Counted from the stretch's first letter, positions 9,245 to 18,192 are shown. The stretch is 64,000 nucleotides of DNA from Bacteroides zhangwenhongii (GCF_009193325.2 NZ_CP059856.1:4650001-4714000); one strand, 5' to 3'. The notes: generated by a model not told the origin, from the letters alone. Translations and numbers: made by a program.

Positions 9245-9284
9245 TAAAAAAGCATGATAACCATCTTTATGTGATTATCATGCT
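9245..9284 (-). terminator. Terminator of the DUF5606 gene
   Basis: AGCATGATAA (9251-9260) pairs with TTATCATGCT (9275-9284). On the minus strand the stem is followed by a U-run (plus-strand A-run 9246-9250). It lies 31 bp past the DUF5606 stop codon. Confidence 0.85.
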
Positions 9285-9315
9285 TTCACTTCGATTAAAC
9301 AATCGGATCAATTCC

Positions 9316-9741
9316 TTATTCCGTAACTGTTTCCTCTTTAGCCTCTTCCGGTTTAAATTCCGTGATTCCGTTAGCAACCAAGATATTATACCAGGAAACT
9401 AATTTCTTGATATCAGCCACATACACACGTTCACGATCGAAATTCGGCAATACTTCAGCCAAATATTCACGCAATTGTTCAGGAGTTGCTTTCTTTGGAT
9501 CAATAGAAGCGGCTGCAGATTTTTCTTTTTCCTTGATTGCTTCCAACACTTCATACAAAGGAACTTCCGCATCGTCCGTGTACATTGCTATATCTGCCAA
9601 AGAGATAATTTTTTCATTGCCATAAGCAGGAAAACGTTTTTTCTCAGCATTGACTGATTCTACAATCAACATATTTTTTCCTTGCGAAATGAGTTTGTAC
9701 AATCCCGGTTTGCCGGAGATAGACAAGATAGTCTTCAACAT
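9316..9741 (-). CDS. DUF5606-family protein
   Basis: This 141-residue protein matches the Bacteroidota-specific DUF5606 family. The N-terminal half is beta-rich and SH3- or KOW-like (TILSISGKPGLYKLISQ, then ..MLIVESVNAEKKRFPAYG). The C-terminal half is helical with a putative helix-turn-helix-like segment (TPEQLREYLAEVLPNF..RVYVADIKKLVSWYNIL), and the extreme C-terminus is acidic. No signal peptide is present; it is probably cytoplasmic and nucleic-acid or ribosome linked, which is inference. It has its own promoter inside the end of the coaE region (TACCTTTG at 9782-9789) and its own terminator, so it is an independent transcription unit. Function unknown. Confidence 0.88.
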   Translation of the reverse strand: MLKTILSISGKPGLYKLISQGKNMLIVESVNAEKKRFPAYGNEKIISLADIAMYTDDAEVPLYEVLEAIKEKEKSAAASIDPKKATPEQLREYLAEVLPNFDRERVYVADIKKLVSWYNILVANGITEFKPEEAKEETVTE

Positions 9742-9765
9742 AGTATATATTCTTTTGTTTATTAA

Positions 9766-10380
9766 TTATTTTTTTGCGGAGCAAAGGTAATGATTATTTT
9801 TAGATAGCAAAGAAATAAGCTCTAAAACCTGCGGAATTAAGGGTGTTTCATCGTCATTCACAATCACAAAGTCGGCTTGACTTCTCTTAACCTCATCACT
9901 CATTTGAGCCTCGATACGCTTCATTACCAAGTCCCTTGAAGAACCGTCACGTCGCATGGCACGTTCCACCCTTATATCCAATGGTGCATATACCATTACC
10001 AAAACATCGACCTCATCTCTAAAACCAGACTCTATAAGAATGGCTGATTCCATGCCGACTAATGGTTTACCGCTCAACCGACCGGCCCATTGACGGAAAT
10101 CATTTTTCACCTGTGGATGAATGATCCCATTCACTTCTTTCGTGCGTTCCGGATACCCAAACATATAGGCAGCCAACAAAGGACGGTTTAATTCCCCATT
10201 CTGAAAAACTTCCTCACCAACCAAAGCGCACAGTTCCCGACGAATCACCTCATCCGTATTCGTAATACGTTTCGCCTCTATATCAGAAATATAAACAGGG
10301 ATTCCCATTATGCCGAGCAATCTGGAAACCACACTTTTCCCGCTACCGATACCACCGGTTATACCTACTTTAATCGCCAT
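9766..10380 (-). CDS. coaE: Dephospho-CoA kinase
   Basis: This enzyme catalyses the last step of coenzyme A synthesis, phosphorylating the 3'-hydroxyl of dephospho-CoA with ATP. The 204-residue protein has the P-loop GGIGSGKS at about residues 9-16 and the CoaE pattern of a P-loop kinase with lid region ([11 protein letters not shown]). Its start overlaps the end of the YbbR-like gene by 11 bp, so the two are translationally coupled. YajC and NusB genes lie upstream in the same direction, and the four together look like one operon. Confidence 0.97.
   Translation of the reverse strand: MAIKVGITGGIGSGKSVVSRLLGIMGIPVYISDIEAKRITNTDEVIRRELCALVGEEVFQNGELNRPLLAAYMFGYPERTKEVNGIIHPQVKNDFRQWAGRLSGKPLVGMESAILIESGFRDEVDVLVMVYAPLDIRVERAMRRDGSSRDLVMKRIEAQMSDEVKRSQADFVIVNDDETPLIPQVLELISLLSKNNHYLCSAKK
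9782..9811 (-). promoter_or_regulatory. Promoter of the DUF5606 gene
   Basis: The minus strand carries TACCTTTG at 9789-9782 with TTTG 18 bases upstream (9811-9808), close to the Bacteroides TTTG-N19-TAnnTTTG form. It lies within the 3' end of coaE. Confidence 0.65.
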
Positions 10381-11389
10381 TGGAAGATATTTGTTCTATC
10401 AAAAAATCAACTTGTGCCGGAGTAATACGGATTTGATTGATTCCACTTGGAAATGATTTCAACTTAACCGTGTATTTATCCGAACCCAACTTCAGCAACT
10501 CTTCATACGAGACATTAATCACGAAGTCACTCGCTTTTATGCTACGAAACCGTTTTAAGCCTACCTGAAAAGTAATCTGAACTTTAGAAGGGAAGGCACG
10601 CAGCACTTTATCCGCCGGAAAGTTGATTCCATGCAACGGCACTTCTACGGTTTTCTCCGTATAAATATCGACCGGGAATGTCATTTCAACCGAACTCGGA
10701 ACAAACTTTACTCCTTTCACCGGAGATAAAGAAACCCGTTGACGCGTAGTATCCGAAATATTCTCCAAATTTATCTTTTGCGTATAAGCAGTCGTTATCG
10801 TATCCAAAATTCCTTCCGGAGCATATATCAATACTGAATCAGGATTGCAAATCGTATCCGACACATAATATTGAAGTCCGGCAGTCACTTTTCCTTGAAG
10901 ACGAACAGGTACCAGTTTGGACTTTCCTTCCGAATAGATATAATCTAATGTATCCGGCTTTATAGAAAGAATTTTGGAAGACACGTTCAACTGGCTTATT
11001 ATCTTCTTTTCAAAATCCGAGGCGTAAATCTTCACATGATTATCTTTTCCCTTATAATCAGGAAAACTAAGATTCACCGGAAAAAAACTTTTGCCCAACA
11101 TATAGTTCAGAAGGACAGTCCCTTTATCTTTCACCCTGACGTGAAGTTCGGAAGGAGGTTCAGAGGTCAACACTACATTATTAGGAACGTCTTTGATACG
11201 CACCGGGATAGAGAAATCCGCTTCATAATCATTATTCAATGTTTGAAGTAACCAGAATCCGCTGGCTATCAAAAAGAAAAATAAAAAAATTAAGAACTCT
11301 CTGCTCTTATCACTGAGCAGAAAATCCTTAATTCTCTTAGATAGTTTTAAATACGTATATCTTATTTCCCTACGATCAAACATAGGCAT
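10370..11389 (-). CDS. YbbR-like (CdaR-like) membrane-anchored protein
   Basis: The 339-residue protein has a single N-terminal membrane helix (about residues 34-52), which follows a cytoplasmic basic stretch. The extracytoplasmic part carries several YbbR repeats of beta-strand type (for example [28 protein letters not shown] and VPVRLQGKV). In Firmicutes a YbbR protein (CdaR) regulates the di-adenylate cyclase CdaA; no such partner is seen here, so that role is not assigned. It overlaps coaE by 11 bp and follows yajC by 15 bp, forming part of the nusB-yajC-ybbR-coaE transcript. Confidence 0.9.
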   Translation of the reverse strand: MPMFDRREIRYTYLKLSKRIKDFLLSDKSREFLIFLFFFLIASGFWLLQTLNNDYEADFSIPVRIKDVPNNVVLTSEPPSELHVRVKDKGTVLLNYMLGKSFFPVNLSFPDYKGKDNHVKIYASDFEKKIISQLNVSSKILSIKPDTLDYIYSEGKSKLVPVRLQGKVTAGLQYYVSDTICNPDSVLIYAPEGILDTITTAYTQKINLENISDTTRQRVSLSPVKGVKFVPSSVEMTFPVDIYTEKTVEVPLHGINFPADKVLRAFPSKVQITFQVGLKRFRSIKASDFVINVSYEELLKLGSDKYTVKLKSFPSGINQIRITPAQVDFLIEQISSNGD

Positions 11390-11404
11390 GTATTTACCAG
11401 CTAT

Positions 11405-11728
11405 TTATTTAGATTGATTGCTAGCTGCTGAAGCGTCAGCAAAGATAGAATTCTTATCTATTTTAATCTTTACGTTAGAAGCAATCTCAAGTACAACATA
11501 GTCGTCAGTAATTTCCTTGATTGTTCCGTGTATACCACCGGCAGTAATCACACTCTGATTTACTTGAAGAGATTTACGGAAATTAGCTATTTCTTTTTGT
11601 TTCTTATTTTGAGGACGGATCATAAAGAAATACATGATAACAAACATCGCTATCAGCATGATCCACATCATACTTCCACCTCCGGCAGCCCCAACAGGAG
11701 CATCTAATAATAAAGTCAATACGTTCAT
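11405..11728 (-). CDS. yajC: Sec translocon accessory subunit YajC
   Basis: YajC is a small inner-membrane protein that associates with SecDF-YidC to assist protein export. The 107-residue protein has one N-terminal membrane helix (about residues 18-40, MMWIMLIAMFVIMYFFMIRPQ) followed directly by the hallmark RPQNKKQKE basic stretch. A small soluble beta domain (VITAGGIHGTIKEI) completes it. Length and order match the family. It lies 15 bp upstream of the YbbR-like gene and 39 bp downstream of nusB, all leftwards. Confidence 0.96.
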   Translation of the reverse strand: MNVLTLLLDAPVGAAGGGSMMWIMLIAMFVIMYFFMIRPQNKKQKEIANFRKSLQVNQSVITAGGIHGTIKEITDDYVVLEIASNVKIKIDKNSIFADASAASNQSK

Positions 11729-11767
11729 AAATAATCTGTTTTAGTTTCTATAATGTATACAAAGGTA

Positions 11768-12694
11768 TCAGTTTTTGGTCAACTTACCTTCTTTTTTCAA
11801 TTGATTAACTATTCCATCCAGCGTTCCGTTGATAAAGCTACCGCTTTTAGACGTGCTATACAACTTCGCTATTTCTACATATTCATTTAACGAAACACTG
11901 ACCGGAATGTTCGGGAAACTTAAAATTTCCGCTAAGGCAGTTTGCATAATGATGATATCCATAAATGCAATACGGTCCAAATCCCAATTCTTCGTATTCT
12001 CGCTAATCAAATGGCGATAGTAGTCAGAGTTCAAAATAGTACGACGGAACAGACGGCGCGCAAATTCCTGATCTTCATCATCCTTGAATTCCGGAAGTAA
12101 TTCCTGATTAGCGCCTTTCTTTTCATCAAAACGTTTAATTGTCTTCAGCACGAATGTATCTACGATTTCCTTATCGTCATTCCAATACAGACTTTGATCC
12201 TCCAACACCTGATCTAAAGAATCGTTGTTAAAAATATATGTTTTATAGAGTTTTCTCCATAATTCACGGTCTGCTTCATAAGAATCATCATCGGAAGCCA
12301 TATAATCTTTATAAATATCAGTTTCCACAATTTTTTCATAAAGTTCCTTTACGAAATCCTGATCGTTCGCCCAAGTCCTTTTCTGATTGGCTATGAACTC
12401 TGTAAGCTGCTTATTGACCTCCAATTGAGCAACAAACTTGTTGTTCACAAACTTTGTATTGGGATATAACTCCTCTGCCGTAGGTGCCAATTTGGCTTTT
12501 GCCGTATCAATACGTTTTTGTGCGTACTCTGTCAATGCTATCATCAGCATTAGCAAATAATTATAAAGGTCATACGCCTTTGAAAGACTAAAGAATAACT
12601 CTTTCTCCGCTGAGTCTAGATTTTTACTGCCATTCTGATAATAGGCATATACTATCTGTATAATCTTAAGACGAATAAGAACTCTGTTGATCAT
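11768..12694 (-). CDS. nusB: Transcription antitermination factor NusB, long form
   Basis: NusB joins NusE/S10 at boxA RNA in rRNA transcription complexes. The conserved NusB domain is the C-terminal 110 residues (DRIAFMDIIIMQTALAEILSFPNIP..VSLNEYVEIAKLYSTSKSGSFINGTLDGI). At 308 residues it is about twice the E. coli protein; the N-terminal 190 residues form a helical extension that also begins NusB-like (MINRVLIRLKIIQIVYAYYQNG). This long form is usual in Bacteroidota. It heads the nusB-yajC-ybbR-coaE operon. A TACTTTTG box on the minus strand at 12725-12732 is a likely promoter. Confidence 0.95.
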   Translation of the reverse strand: MINRVLIRLKIIQIVYAYYQNGSKNLDSAEKELFFSLSKAYDLYNYLLMLMIALTEYAQKRIDTAKAKLAPTAEELYPNTKFVNNKFVAQLEVNKQLTEFIANQKRTWANDQDFVKELYEKIVETDIYKDYMASDDDSYEADRELWRKLYKTYIFNNDSLDQVLEDQSLYWNDDKEIVDTFVLKTIKRFDEKKGANQELLPEFKDDEDQEFARRLFRRTILNSDYYRHLISENTKNWDLDRIAFMDIIIMQTALAEILSFPNIPVSVSLNEYVEIAKLYSTSKSGSFINGTLDGIVNQLKKEGKLTKN

Positions 12695-12724
12695 AATTCA
12701 AATTAATACTGTTGTTATCGAACT

Positions 12725-12732
12725 GCAAAAGT
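12725..12732 (-). promoter_or_regulatory. Probable -7 element of the nusB operon
   Basis: The minus strand reads TACTTTTG, a perfect TAnnTTTG, 31 bp before the nusB start. TTTG is found 22 bases further upstream, slightly longer than the usual 19-21 spacing. Confidence 0.5.
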
Positions 12733-12804
12733 AGATATTTTTAATGAGTTTCCACAAATAAATCACATTTTTTAATGCAGTATTTCATTCTCTGCGCTTT
12801 TTCT

Positions 12805-12835
12805 TTTGACAGTTTAAAAAAAATATCCAATTTTG
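12805..12835 (+). promoter_or_regulatory. Probable promoter of the PUR-like gene
   Basis: TTTG at 12805-12808, a spacer of exactly 19 bases, then CAATTTTG (12828-12835), a one-mismatch version of TAnnTTTG. The ATG is at 12863. Confidence 0.45.
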
Positions 12836-12862
12836 AGGCCGATTATAAACGGACCGTAAGAT

Positions 12863-13264
12863 ATGGAAGATTTAAAAAAGAAAATGAGCGCAGACATGAA
12901 TGACAAGGAGATCGTATTCTCCAAGTCCATTAAAGCAGGTAAACGCATCTATTACCTTGACGTAAAAAAGAATCGTAAAGATGAAATGTTCCTGGCTATT
13001 ACAGAGAGTAAAAAAGTGGTAACGGGAGAAGGTGATGACTCTCAAGTGAGCTTCGAGAAACACAAAATCTTCTTATACCGGGAAGACTTTCAGAAGTTTA
13101 TGGCAGGGTTGACGGAAGCTATCAGCTTTATCGACCGTAGTGAAATGGGTGACTACAGCGGTCAGCTGGACCAAGAAGCCGATGAAGAGAATGAGCGAAA
13201 AGCTACCGAAGAAGCCCAAGAAGAGAAATTAGAGAGTGAAATTAAGATTGATATTGACTTTTAA
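12863..13264 (+). CDS. PUR-alpha-like DNA/RNA-binding protein (DUF3276)
   Basis: The 133-residue protein matches the bacterial PUR family (DUF3276), which folds like one PUR-alpha repeat and binds single-stranded nucleic acid. Two beta-beta-beta-beta-alpha halves are visible: EIVFSKSIKAGKRIYYLDVKKNR and VSFEKHKIFLYREDFQKFMAGL. The C-terminal 35 residues are strongly acidic, rich in Glu and Asp. The role in bacteria is unclear; Borrelia EbfC/BpuR-type regulation is the nearest known case. It lies divergent from nusB and upstream of rplY, which has its own strong promoter. Confidence 0.9.
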   Translation: MEDLKKKMSADMNDKEIVFSKSIKAGKRIYYLDVKKNRKDEMFLAITESKKVVTGEGDDSQVSFEKHKIFLYREDFQKFMAGLTEAISFIDRSEMGDYSGQLDQEADEENERKATEEAQEEKLESEIKIDIDF

Positions 13265-13275
13265 AGGAGTAACTC

Positions 13276-13306
13276 TTTGATATCTCAAAAGAAAGATGTA
13301 CTTTTG
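13276..13306 (+). promoter_or_regulatory. Strong promoter of rplY
   Basis: TTTG at 13276-13279, a 19-base spacer and TACTTTTG at 13299-13306 match the Bacteroides sigma consensus exactly. Transcription would begin near 13313, leaving a leader of about 90 bases before the ATG at 13402. That leader contains a 12-bp direct repeat, ACATCGTGTGAT, at 13322-13333 and 13339-13350. Confidence 0.8.
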
Positions 13307-13401
13307 CACCGCTTTTTTGCAACATCGTGTGATAATCCACATCGTGTGATGGTGAATTAAGCAAACTAACTTAATTTAGAGTAACACAAATTTTTAAAGA
13401 A

Positions 13402-13992
13402 ATGAAATCAATTGAAGTAAAAGGAACTGCAAGAACAATTGCAGAACGCTCTTCAGAACAGGCAAGAGCTTTGAAAGAAATGCGTAAGAACGGTGGTGTA
13501 CCTTGTGTACTTTACGGAGGTAATGAAGTAGTTCACTTCACAGTGACTAACGAAGGTCTTCGCAACTTGGTTTATACTCCGCACATCTACGTAGTAGACT
13601 TGGTGATCGATGGCAAAAAAGTAAACGCTATCTTGAAAGACATCCAGTTCCACCCGGTAAAGGATACTATCCTGCACGTTGACTTCTATCAGATTGATGA
13701 AGCTAAACCTATCGTAATGGAAGTTCCTGTACAGTTGGAAGGTCTTGCAGAAGGTGTAAAAGCCGGTGGTAAGTTGGCATTGCAGATGCGTAAGATCAAA
13801 GTGAAAGCTTTGTACAATGTAATTCCTGAAAAACTGATCATCAACGTTTCTCACTTAGGATTGGGTAAGACTATCAAAGTTGGTGAATTGAGCTTTGAAG
13901 GTCTTGAACTGATCAGTGCTAAAGAAGCCGTTGTATGTGCCGTTAAGTTGACTCGTGCAGCAAGAGGTGCAGCAGCCGCTGCAGGCAAATAA
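13402..13992 (+). CDS. rplY: 50S ribosomal protein bL25 (Ctc type)
   Basis: bL25 binds 5S rRNA in the large subunit. The 196-residue protein is the long, two-domain Ctc form. An N-terminal L25 domain (about residues 5-95) is followed by a TL5-like C-terminal beta domain (about 100-180) and an Ala-rich tail (RAARGAAAAAGK). This length is typical outside the gamma-proteobacteria. It has a strong separate promoter and a long leader. An inverted repeat at 14027-14091 separates it from pth. Confidence 0.96.
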   Translation: MKSIEVKGTARTIAERSSEQARALKEMRKNGGVPCVLYGGNEVVHFTVTNEGLRNLVYTPHIYVVDLVIDGKKVNAILKDIQFHPVKDTILHVDFYQIDEAKPIVMEVPVQLEGLAEGVKAGGKLALQMRKIKVKALYNVIPEKLIINVSHLGLGKTIKVGELSFEGLELISAKEAVVCAVKLTRAARGAAAAAGK

Positions 13993-14026
13993 TCTGAGAT
14001 TATCCCTGTAAACAGAGATATACTTC

Positions 14027-14091
14027 AAACGCAGATTAATGCAGATTAAAGCAGATGTTCAGTCTGCATTAATTTGTATTAATCTGCGTTT
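14027..14091. repeat. Palindromic intergenic repeat, CGCAGATTAA family, copy 1
   Basis: The left arm of 29 bases begins AAACGCAGATTAATGCAG and pairs, with a few mismatches, with the right arm ending AATCTGCGTTT at 14091; the loop is about seven bases. The arm ends (AAACGCAGATTAA/TTAATCTGCGTTT) are shared with the element at 18111-18192, so this is a dispersed repeat family. It could also act as a terminator or mRNA-end stabiliser for rplY. Confidence 0.8.
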
Positions 14092-14129
14092 CTCTTTCTA
14101 CATTAACGAACTGTTTTACCGAAAAAACA

Positions 14130-14699
14130 ATGATAAAATATTTAATTGTCGGACTGGGGAATATTGGTCCCGAATATCATGAGACCCGCCACAACATCGG
14201 ATTTATGACGGTAGATTCATTGGCTAAAACCAACAGTGCGCCTCCTTTTATTGACGGCCGCTACGGATTCACCACTAATTTCACGATCAAAGGTCGCCAA
14301 CTGATACTGTTGAAACCGTCTACTTTTATGAACCTAAGCGGATTAGCCGTTCGCTATTGGATGCAAAAAGAAAACATTCCACTAGAAAATATATTGATTG
14401 TAGTAGACGATCTGGCACTTCCCTTCGGAACGTTACGTTTGAAGGGAAAAGGAAGCGATGCCGGACACAACGGCTTGAAACATATCGCTGCAACATTAGG
14501 GACTCAGAACTATGCCCGCTTGCGTTTTGGTATCGGAAATGATTTTCCTCGTGGCGGACAAATAGATTACGTACTCGGACACTTCACTGATGAAGACTGG
14601 AAAACAATGAATGAAAGATTAGAAACAGCTGGAGAAATCATCAAGAGTTTTTGCCTTTCCGGAATTGATATCACTATGAACCAGTTTAATAAGAAATAA
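14130..14699 (+). CDS. pth: Peptidyl-tRNA hydrolase
   Basis: Pth hydrolyses the ester bond of peptidyl-tRNA released from stalled ribosomes and recycles tRNA. The 189-residue protein has the catalytic His in ETRHNIGFM near residue 21 and the [10 protein letters not shown]...[12 protein letters not shown] region with the second conserved His and Asp. N68-type residue is seen in TFMNLSG. Length is normal. It follows rplY in the usual bL25-pth order and is followed after one base by the S4-domain gene, so the latter two are co-transcribed. Confidence 0.97.
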   Translation: MIKYLIVGLGNIGPEYHETRHNIGFMTVDSLAKTNSAPPFIDGRYGFTTNFTIKGRQLILLKPSTFMNLSGLAVRYWMQKENIPLENILIVVDDLALPFGTLRLKGKGSDAGHNGLKHIAATLGTQNYARLRFGIGNDFPRGGQIDYVLGHFTDEDWKTMNERLETAGEIIKSFCLSGIDITMNQFNKK

Positions 14700-14700
14700 A

Positions 14701-15117
14701 ATGGCGGAAGCAAGAATAGATAAATGGATGTGGGCTGTCCGCATCTTCAAGACACGCACAATTGCAGCGGAAGCTTGTAAGAAAGGACGCGTCACCATCA
14801 ATGGCGCATTAGTGAAAGCTGCCCGTATGGTAAAACCGGGAGATGTCATACAGGTAAAAAAGCCACCTATCACCTATTCATTCAAGGTACTGCAGGCTAT
14901 CGAAAAGCGCATAGGTGCAAAGTTAGTACCGGAGATGATGGAAAACGTCACTACTCCCGATCAATACGAATTGTTAGAAATGAGCAAAATCAGCGGATTC
15001 ATAGACCGTGCACGCGGAACCGGACGCCCAACTAAAAAAGACCGCCGCGAGCTGGAAGAATTTACAACTCCGGAGTTTATGGACGATTTCGACTTCGATT
15101 TTGACTTTGAAGAATAG
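14701..15117 (+). CDS. S4-domain RNA-binding protein (HslR/Hsp15-like)
   Basis: This 138-residue protein has an N-terminal S4 domain (residues 4-65; RIDKWMWAVRIFKTRTIA then GRVTINGALVKAARMVKPGD), as in Hsp15/HslR, which rescues 50S subunits carrying nascent chain-tRNA. The C-terminal half includes the RARGTGRPTKKDRRELEE stretch, and the last 11 residues are an alternating Asp/Phe acidic tail. The start codon lies one base after the pth stop. The pairing with pth fits a ribosome-rescue role. No gene symbol is given because Hsp15 identity cannot be confirmed by eye. Confidence 0.9.
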   Translation: MAEARIDKWMWAVRIFKTRTIAAEACKKGRVTINGALVKAARMVKPGDVIQVKKPPITYSFKVLQAIEKRIGAKLVPEMMENVTTPDQYELLEMSKISGFIDRARGTGRPTKKDRRELEEFTTPEFMDDFDFDFDFEE

Positions 15118-15266
15118 TTCACCACAGAGGACACGGAGGACACAGAGGAAATAGGGGAAAGAGTCTTTTAGGCACTGTCCATGATTATACTCTTAATACA
15201 ATTACAGGATACCATAGGTATGCTCCGATATACAACCTCTGTGTCCCCTGTGTCCTCTGTGGTGAA
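15118..15266. repeat. ACCACAGAGG-type palindromic repeat element
   Basis: The left arm, 15118-15148, starts TTCACCACAGAGGACACGG and is internally repetitive (ACAGAGGACAC/GAGGACACAGAGG). It pairs with the right arm 15236-15266, ending CCTCTGTGGTGAA. About 87 unpaired bases lie between them. This resembles the ACCACAGAGG/CCTCTGTGGT repeats that appear in intergenic DNA of many unrelated bacteria, as far as I recall. It lies between convergent genes, where it may also stop transcription. Confidence 0.8.
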
Positions 15267-15294
15267 CCGTGAACCGTGGACTCTAGATTATCAT

Positions 15295-15720
15295 TTATAG
15301 ATTTGCCTTAACTACATCAATCAGTTCCTGATATTCCGCGTCAGTCAGATAAACCTTTCCCGGATTCATTTGGAATGTACCTCCATAATCCGGTCCATCC
15401 ACATATTTAGGCGCTAAATGAAAATGCAAATGAGACAACTTATCTGAGTATGCACCATAATTTATCTTTTCCGGCTGGAAAGCTTTTTGCATGGCACGGG
15501 TAACACGTGCAACGTCTGACATAAAAGCATTACGGTCTTCATCACTCAACTCGTTCAAATCGTTCACATGATCCTTGTAAGCAACAAGGCAACGCCCGCG
15601 ATAGGTTTGCTCCTTAAACAGGAATACACGTGACACACTCAACTGCGCAATCTCAATCATCAGATTATGCAGCGTTTCATTATTCTGGCAATACAGACAT
15701 TCTTTCGGATCGCTCTTCAT
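15295..15720 (-). CDS. HIT-family hydrolase
   Basis: This 141-residue histidine-triad protein hydrolyses or transfers nucleotides, typically adenosine phosphoramidates or dinucleoside polyphosphates. The catalytic motif HLHFHLAPK lies near residues 99-107. An N-terminal pair of Cys (CLYCQNN) suggests a metal site shared with HinT/Fhit-like members. It is a single-gene unit, convergent with the S4-domain gene and 51 bp downstream of the antiporter gene. Substrate is not known. Confidence 0.92.
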   Translation of the reverse strand: MKSDPKECLYCQNNETLHNLMIEIAQLSVSRVFLFKEQTYRGRCLVAYKDHVNDLNELSDEDRNAFMSDVARVTRAMQKAFQPEKINYGAYSDKLSHLHFHLAPKYVDGPDYGGTFQMNPGKVYLTDAEYQELIDVVKANL

Positions 15721-15771
15721 GACATTATTATTTTTAAGTTTTTATCGTTTACAAAAATAGGCATAACATTC

Positions 15772-18045
15772 CTATCCGACTTGTACTTTTTCGTTTTTTT
15801 GATTGACTAATTGGTATACATCCTCTTTTTCACCTACCACCCAGACCACATCACCCTCTTCAAGCGGCACATTCACATCTGGAATCATCAATGTTCCATC
15901 CTCACTTTCAACACCTGCTATCATACAATGATATTTATCCCGAATGCCCGATTCACGAATGGTCTTATCTAAAAACATGGAATCACTATCAACAATTAAT
16001 TGTTTTAGAGTCATCTCACTCTTTTCATACACATCCCAATCCACCTTTGTCCCATTTTGCATGGCTTCATTAAACACATTCAATTGTTCATCCGTCCCTA
16101 TCACCTGTATTTTATCCATTGGAAACAGACGGACAGAACCACCCGGAATATTAATCCGTCTCTTTCCGCGAAGAATGGAAGCAACATGAACTCCGAACTT
16201 CTTTCCTAAATTCAGTTCCATCAATGTCTTTCCCGCCCAAGCAGACTCACCAGGAATCTCCATATCGGCAAGATGGAGATCATGCGATAACAAGCGTCCG
16301 GCATATTCCGGTTTTTTCTCCCCCAGATATTCCGCACGCACATCACGGGAACGAAGATTCTGGAAGAAACGACGTTCAATCGAGATAGACTGCTTTTTCA
16401 AGCGGCGCGACCATACCATTAGCAACACTACCAGCACTGCAACTCCGATAACCAGGCCGATAGACGCCTTGAATAATCCGGAAATCACAAAGATAACAAA
16501 AAGTGCCGCTATCATAATGCGAATCACAATGGTCGATACCAGCGGAGCGCGATTTGCACGATTGGCGTGCCACAAAGTCATAAACTCCACCGAATGGTTT
16601 TTCTTCACCATAATAGCCCGCAGAAATGGAGCAATACAGAGAATGATAAACACGGCTCCAAGTAAAGAAGCTCCCAAATGAGGCAGGTTCTCTTTAAAGA
16701 AAGGTATGACAAAACGGAAAGAAAGCGCAATGATCGATATGCTGACAATAGAATAAACGACAGTAATACGTACCATTGCCAATATCAACTTCTTCCATAA
16801 GTTCTCATGATTGAGCGCAGTCTGCGATCCGGAAGAGTAGCGCATCAGGAATTTCCTCCATGAAACGGGAAGATGAGCATCTACGAAAGTAGAAGCCGGT
16901 TCGGCAAGACGAATCATATAAGGAGTCAGAAAAGTAGTGATGACGGAAACAGCCACCACAATCGGATAGAGAAAATCACTTGTCACGTGCAGCGAGACTC
17001 CCAAAGATGCGATAATAAATGCAAATTCACCAATCTGCGTCAGACTAAAGCCGCATTGCATAGCCGTCTTCAATGGTTTGCCGGAAAGTATTACTCCAAA
17101 TGTTCCGAATACGGACTGCCCCAAAATAACCGCCAAAGTAATGACAAGAATAGGTATGGCATATTCTACAATCATCGCCGGATCCACCATCATTCCTACC
17201 GATACGAAAAAGATGGCTCCGAAAAGATCTTTAACAGGTTTCACTAACCGGTCGATAGATTCCGCTTCAATTGTTTCCGCCAAAATAGATCCCATAATAA
17301 ACGCACCGAAAGCAGCAGAGAAACCCGTATTGGCCGCCATAACCACCATACCGAAACATAGTGCCAGCGACACAATAAGCAAAGTCTCCTCTCCCATCAG
17401 TTTACGGCAACGTTTCAAGAATTCCGGTACTAGATAGATACCGACCACAAACCAGAGAATTAGGAAAAACAATAGTTTACCGATACTTTCCAACATTTCC
17501 GTACCTTCAAAATTATGGCTTACAGCCATTGTGGAAAGCATGACCATCAACACAATTGCCAAAATATCTTCCAAAATCAAGATACTCAAGACCAAGCCGG
17601 TAAACTGTTTTTTCCGTAACCCCAGATCATCAAAAGCCTTATAAATAATCGTAGTAGAGGACATTGCAATCATACCACCCAAAAACAGGCTATCCATCCT
17701 ATGCCAGCCGAAGCCCATACCAACACCTATACCCAACAGGATCATGCAGAAAATAATAGTACAAGCGGCAATAATAGCAGAGCCACCCACTTTCACTATC
17801 TTCTTAAAACTAAATTCCAGTCCGAGAGCAAACAACAAGAAGATAACACCTATATCCGCCCATGTCTTAATATTCGCAGTATCCATTACGGAAGGCGTAT
17901 AAGGCATATGCGGACTTGCCAAAAAGCCGGCAACCACATATCCTAAAACCAAAGGTTGCTTCAACTTCTTAAATAATAAAGTCATGATGCCTGCACAGAT
18001 CAATATCAGTGCGAGATCGGCTATAAGAGTAGGTAACTGAGACAT
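15772..18045 (-). CDS. Kef-type cation:proton antiporter with two TrkA-C domains
   Basis: The 757-residue inner-membrane protein begins with a Na+/H+ exchanger domain of 11-12 helices (about 1-375). A second membrane cluster follows (about 410-545, four helices). Two TrkA_C regulatory domains complete it: near 590-670 (MEIPGESAWAGKTLMEL) and 680-757 (MFLDKTIRESGI). No TrkA_N Rossmann domain is seen between, unlike E. coli KefB/KefC, so NAD(H) control is not predicted. It is expected to exchange K+ or Na+ for protons. It sits between gcvT and the HIT gene on the same strand; the repeat at 18111-18192 separates it from gcvT. Confidence 0.92.
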   Translation of the reverse strand: MSQLPTLIADLALILICAGIMTLLFKKLKQPLVLGYVVAGFLASPHMPYTPSVMDTANIKTWADIGVIFLLFALGLEFSFKKIVKVGGSAIIAACTIIFCMILLGIGVGMGFGWHRMDSLFLGGMIAMSSTTIIYKAFDDLGLRKKQFTGLVLSILILEDILAIVLMVMLSTMAVSHNFEGTEMLESIGKLLFFLILWFVVGIYLVPEFLKRCRKLMGEETLLIVSLALCFGMVVMAANTGFSAAFGAFIMGSILAETIEAESIDRLVKPVKDLFGAIFFVSVGMMVDPAMIVEYAIPILVITLAVILGQSVFGTFGVILSGKPLKTAMQCGFSLTQIGEFAFIIASLGVSLHVTSDFLYPIVVAVSVITTFLTPYMIRLAEPASTFVDAHLPVSWRKFLMRYSSGSQTALNHENLWKKLILAMVRITVVYSIVSISIIALSFRFVIPFFKENLPHLGASLLGAVFIILCIAPFLRAIMVKKNHSVEFMTLWHANRANRAPLVSTIVIRIMIAALFVIFVISGLFKASIGLVIGVAVLVVLLMVWSRRLKKQSISIERRFFQNLRSRDVRAEYLGEKKPEYAGRLLSHDLHLADMEIPGESAWAGKTLMELNLGKKFGVHVASILRGKRRINIPGGSVRLFPMDKIQVIGTDEQLNVFNEAMQNGTKVDWDVYEKSEMTLKQLIVDSDSMFLDKTIRESGIRDKYHCMIAGVESEDGTLMIPDVNVPLEEGDVVWVVGEKEDVYQLVNQKNEKVQVG

Positions 18046-18110
18046 TATTTCATCATATTTGCTGACAAAATTATAATAAATCTATGGAATGAGCAACGTT
18101 TATCCATATA

Positions 18111-18192
18111 AGAAACGCAGATTAACGCAAATTTGCGCAGAATAAGATTTGAAATTAAACTTCTGCGTGAATTTGCGTTAATCTGCGTTTCT
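18111..18192. repeat. Palindromic intergenic repeat, CGCAGATTAA family, copy 2
   Basis: The left arm (18111-18142) begins AGAAACGCAGATTAACGC and pairs with the right arm (18161-18192) ending GCGTTAATCTGCGTTTCT. The outer 16 bases match the copy at 14027-14091. It fills most of the 160-bp gap between the antiporter gene and gcvT. Confidence 0.8.
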
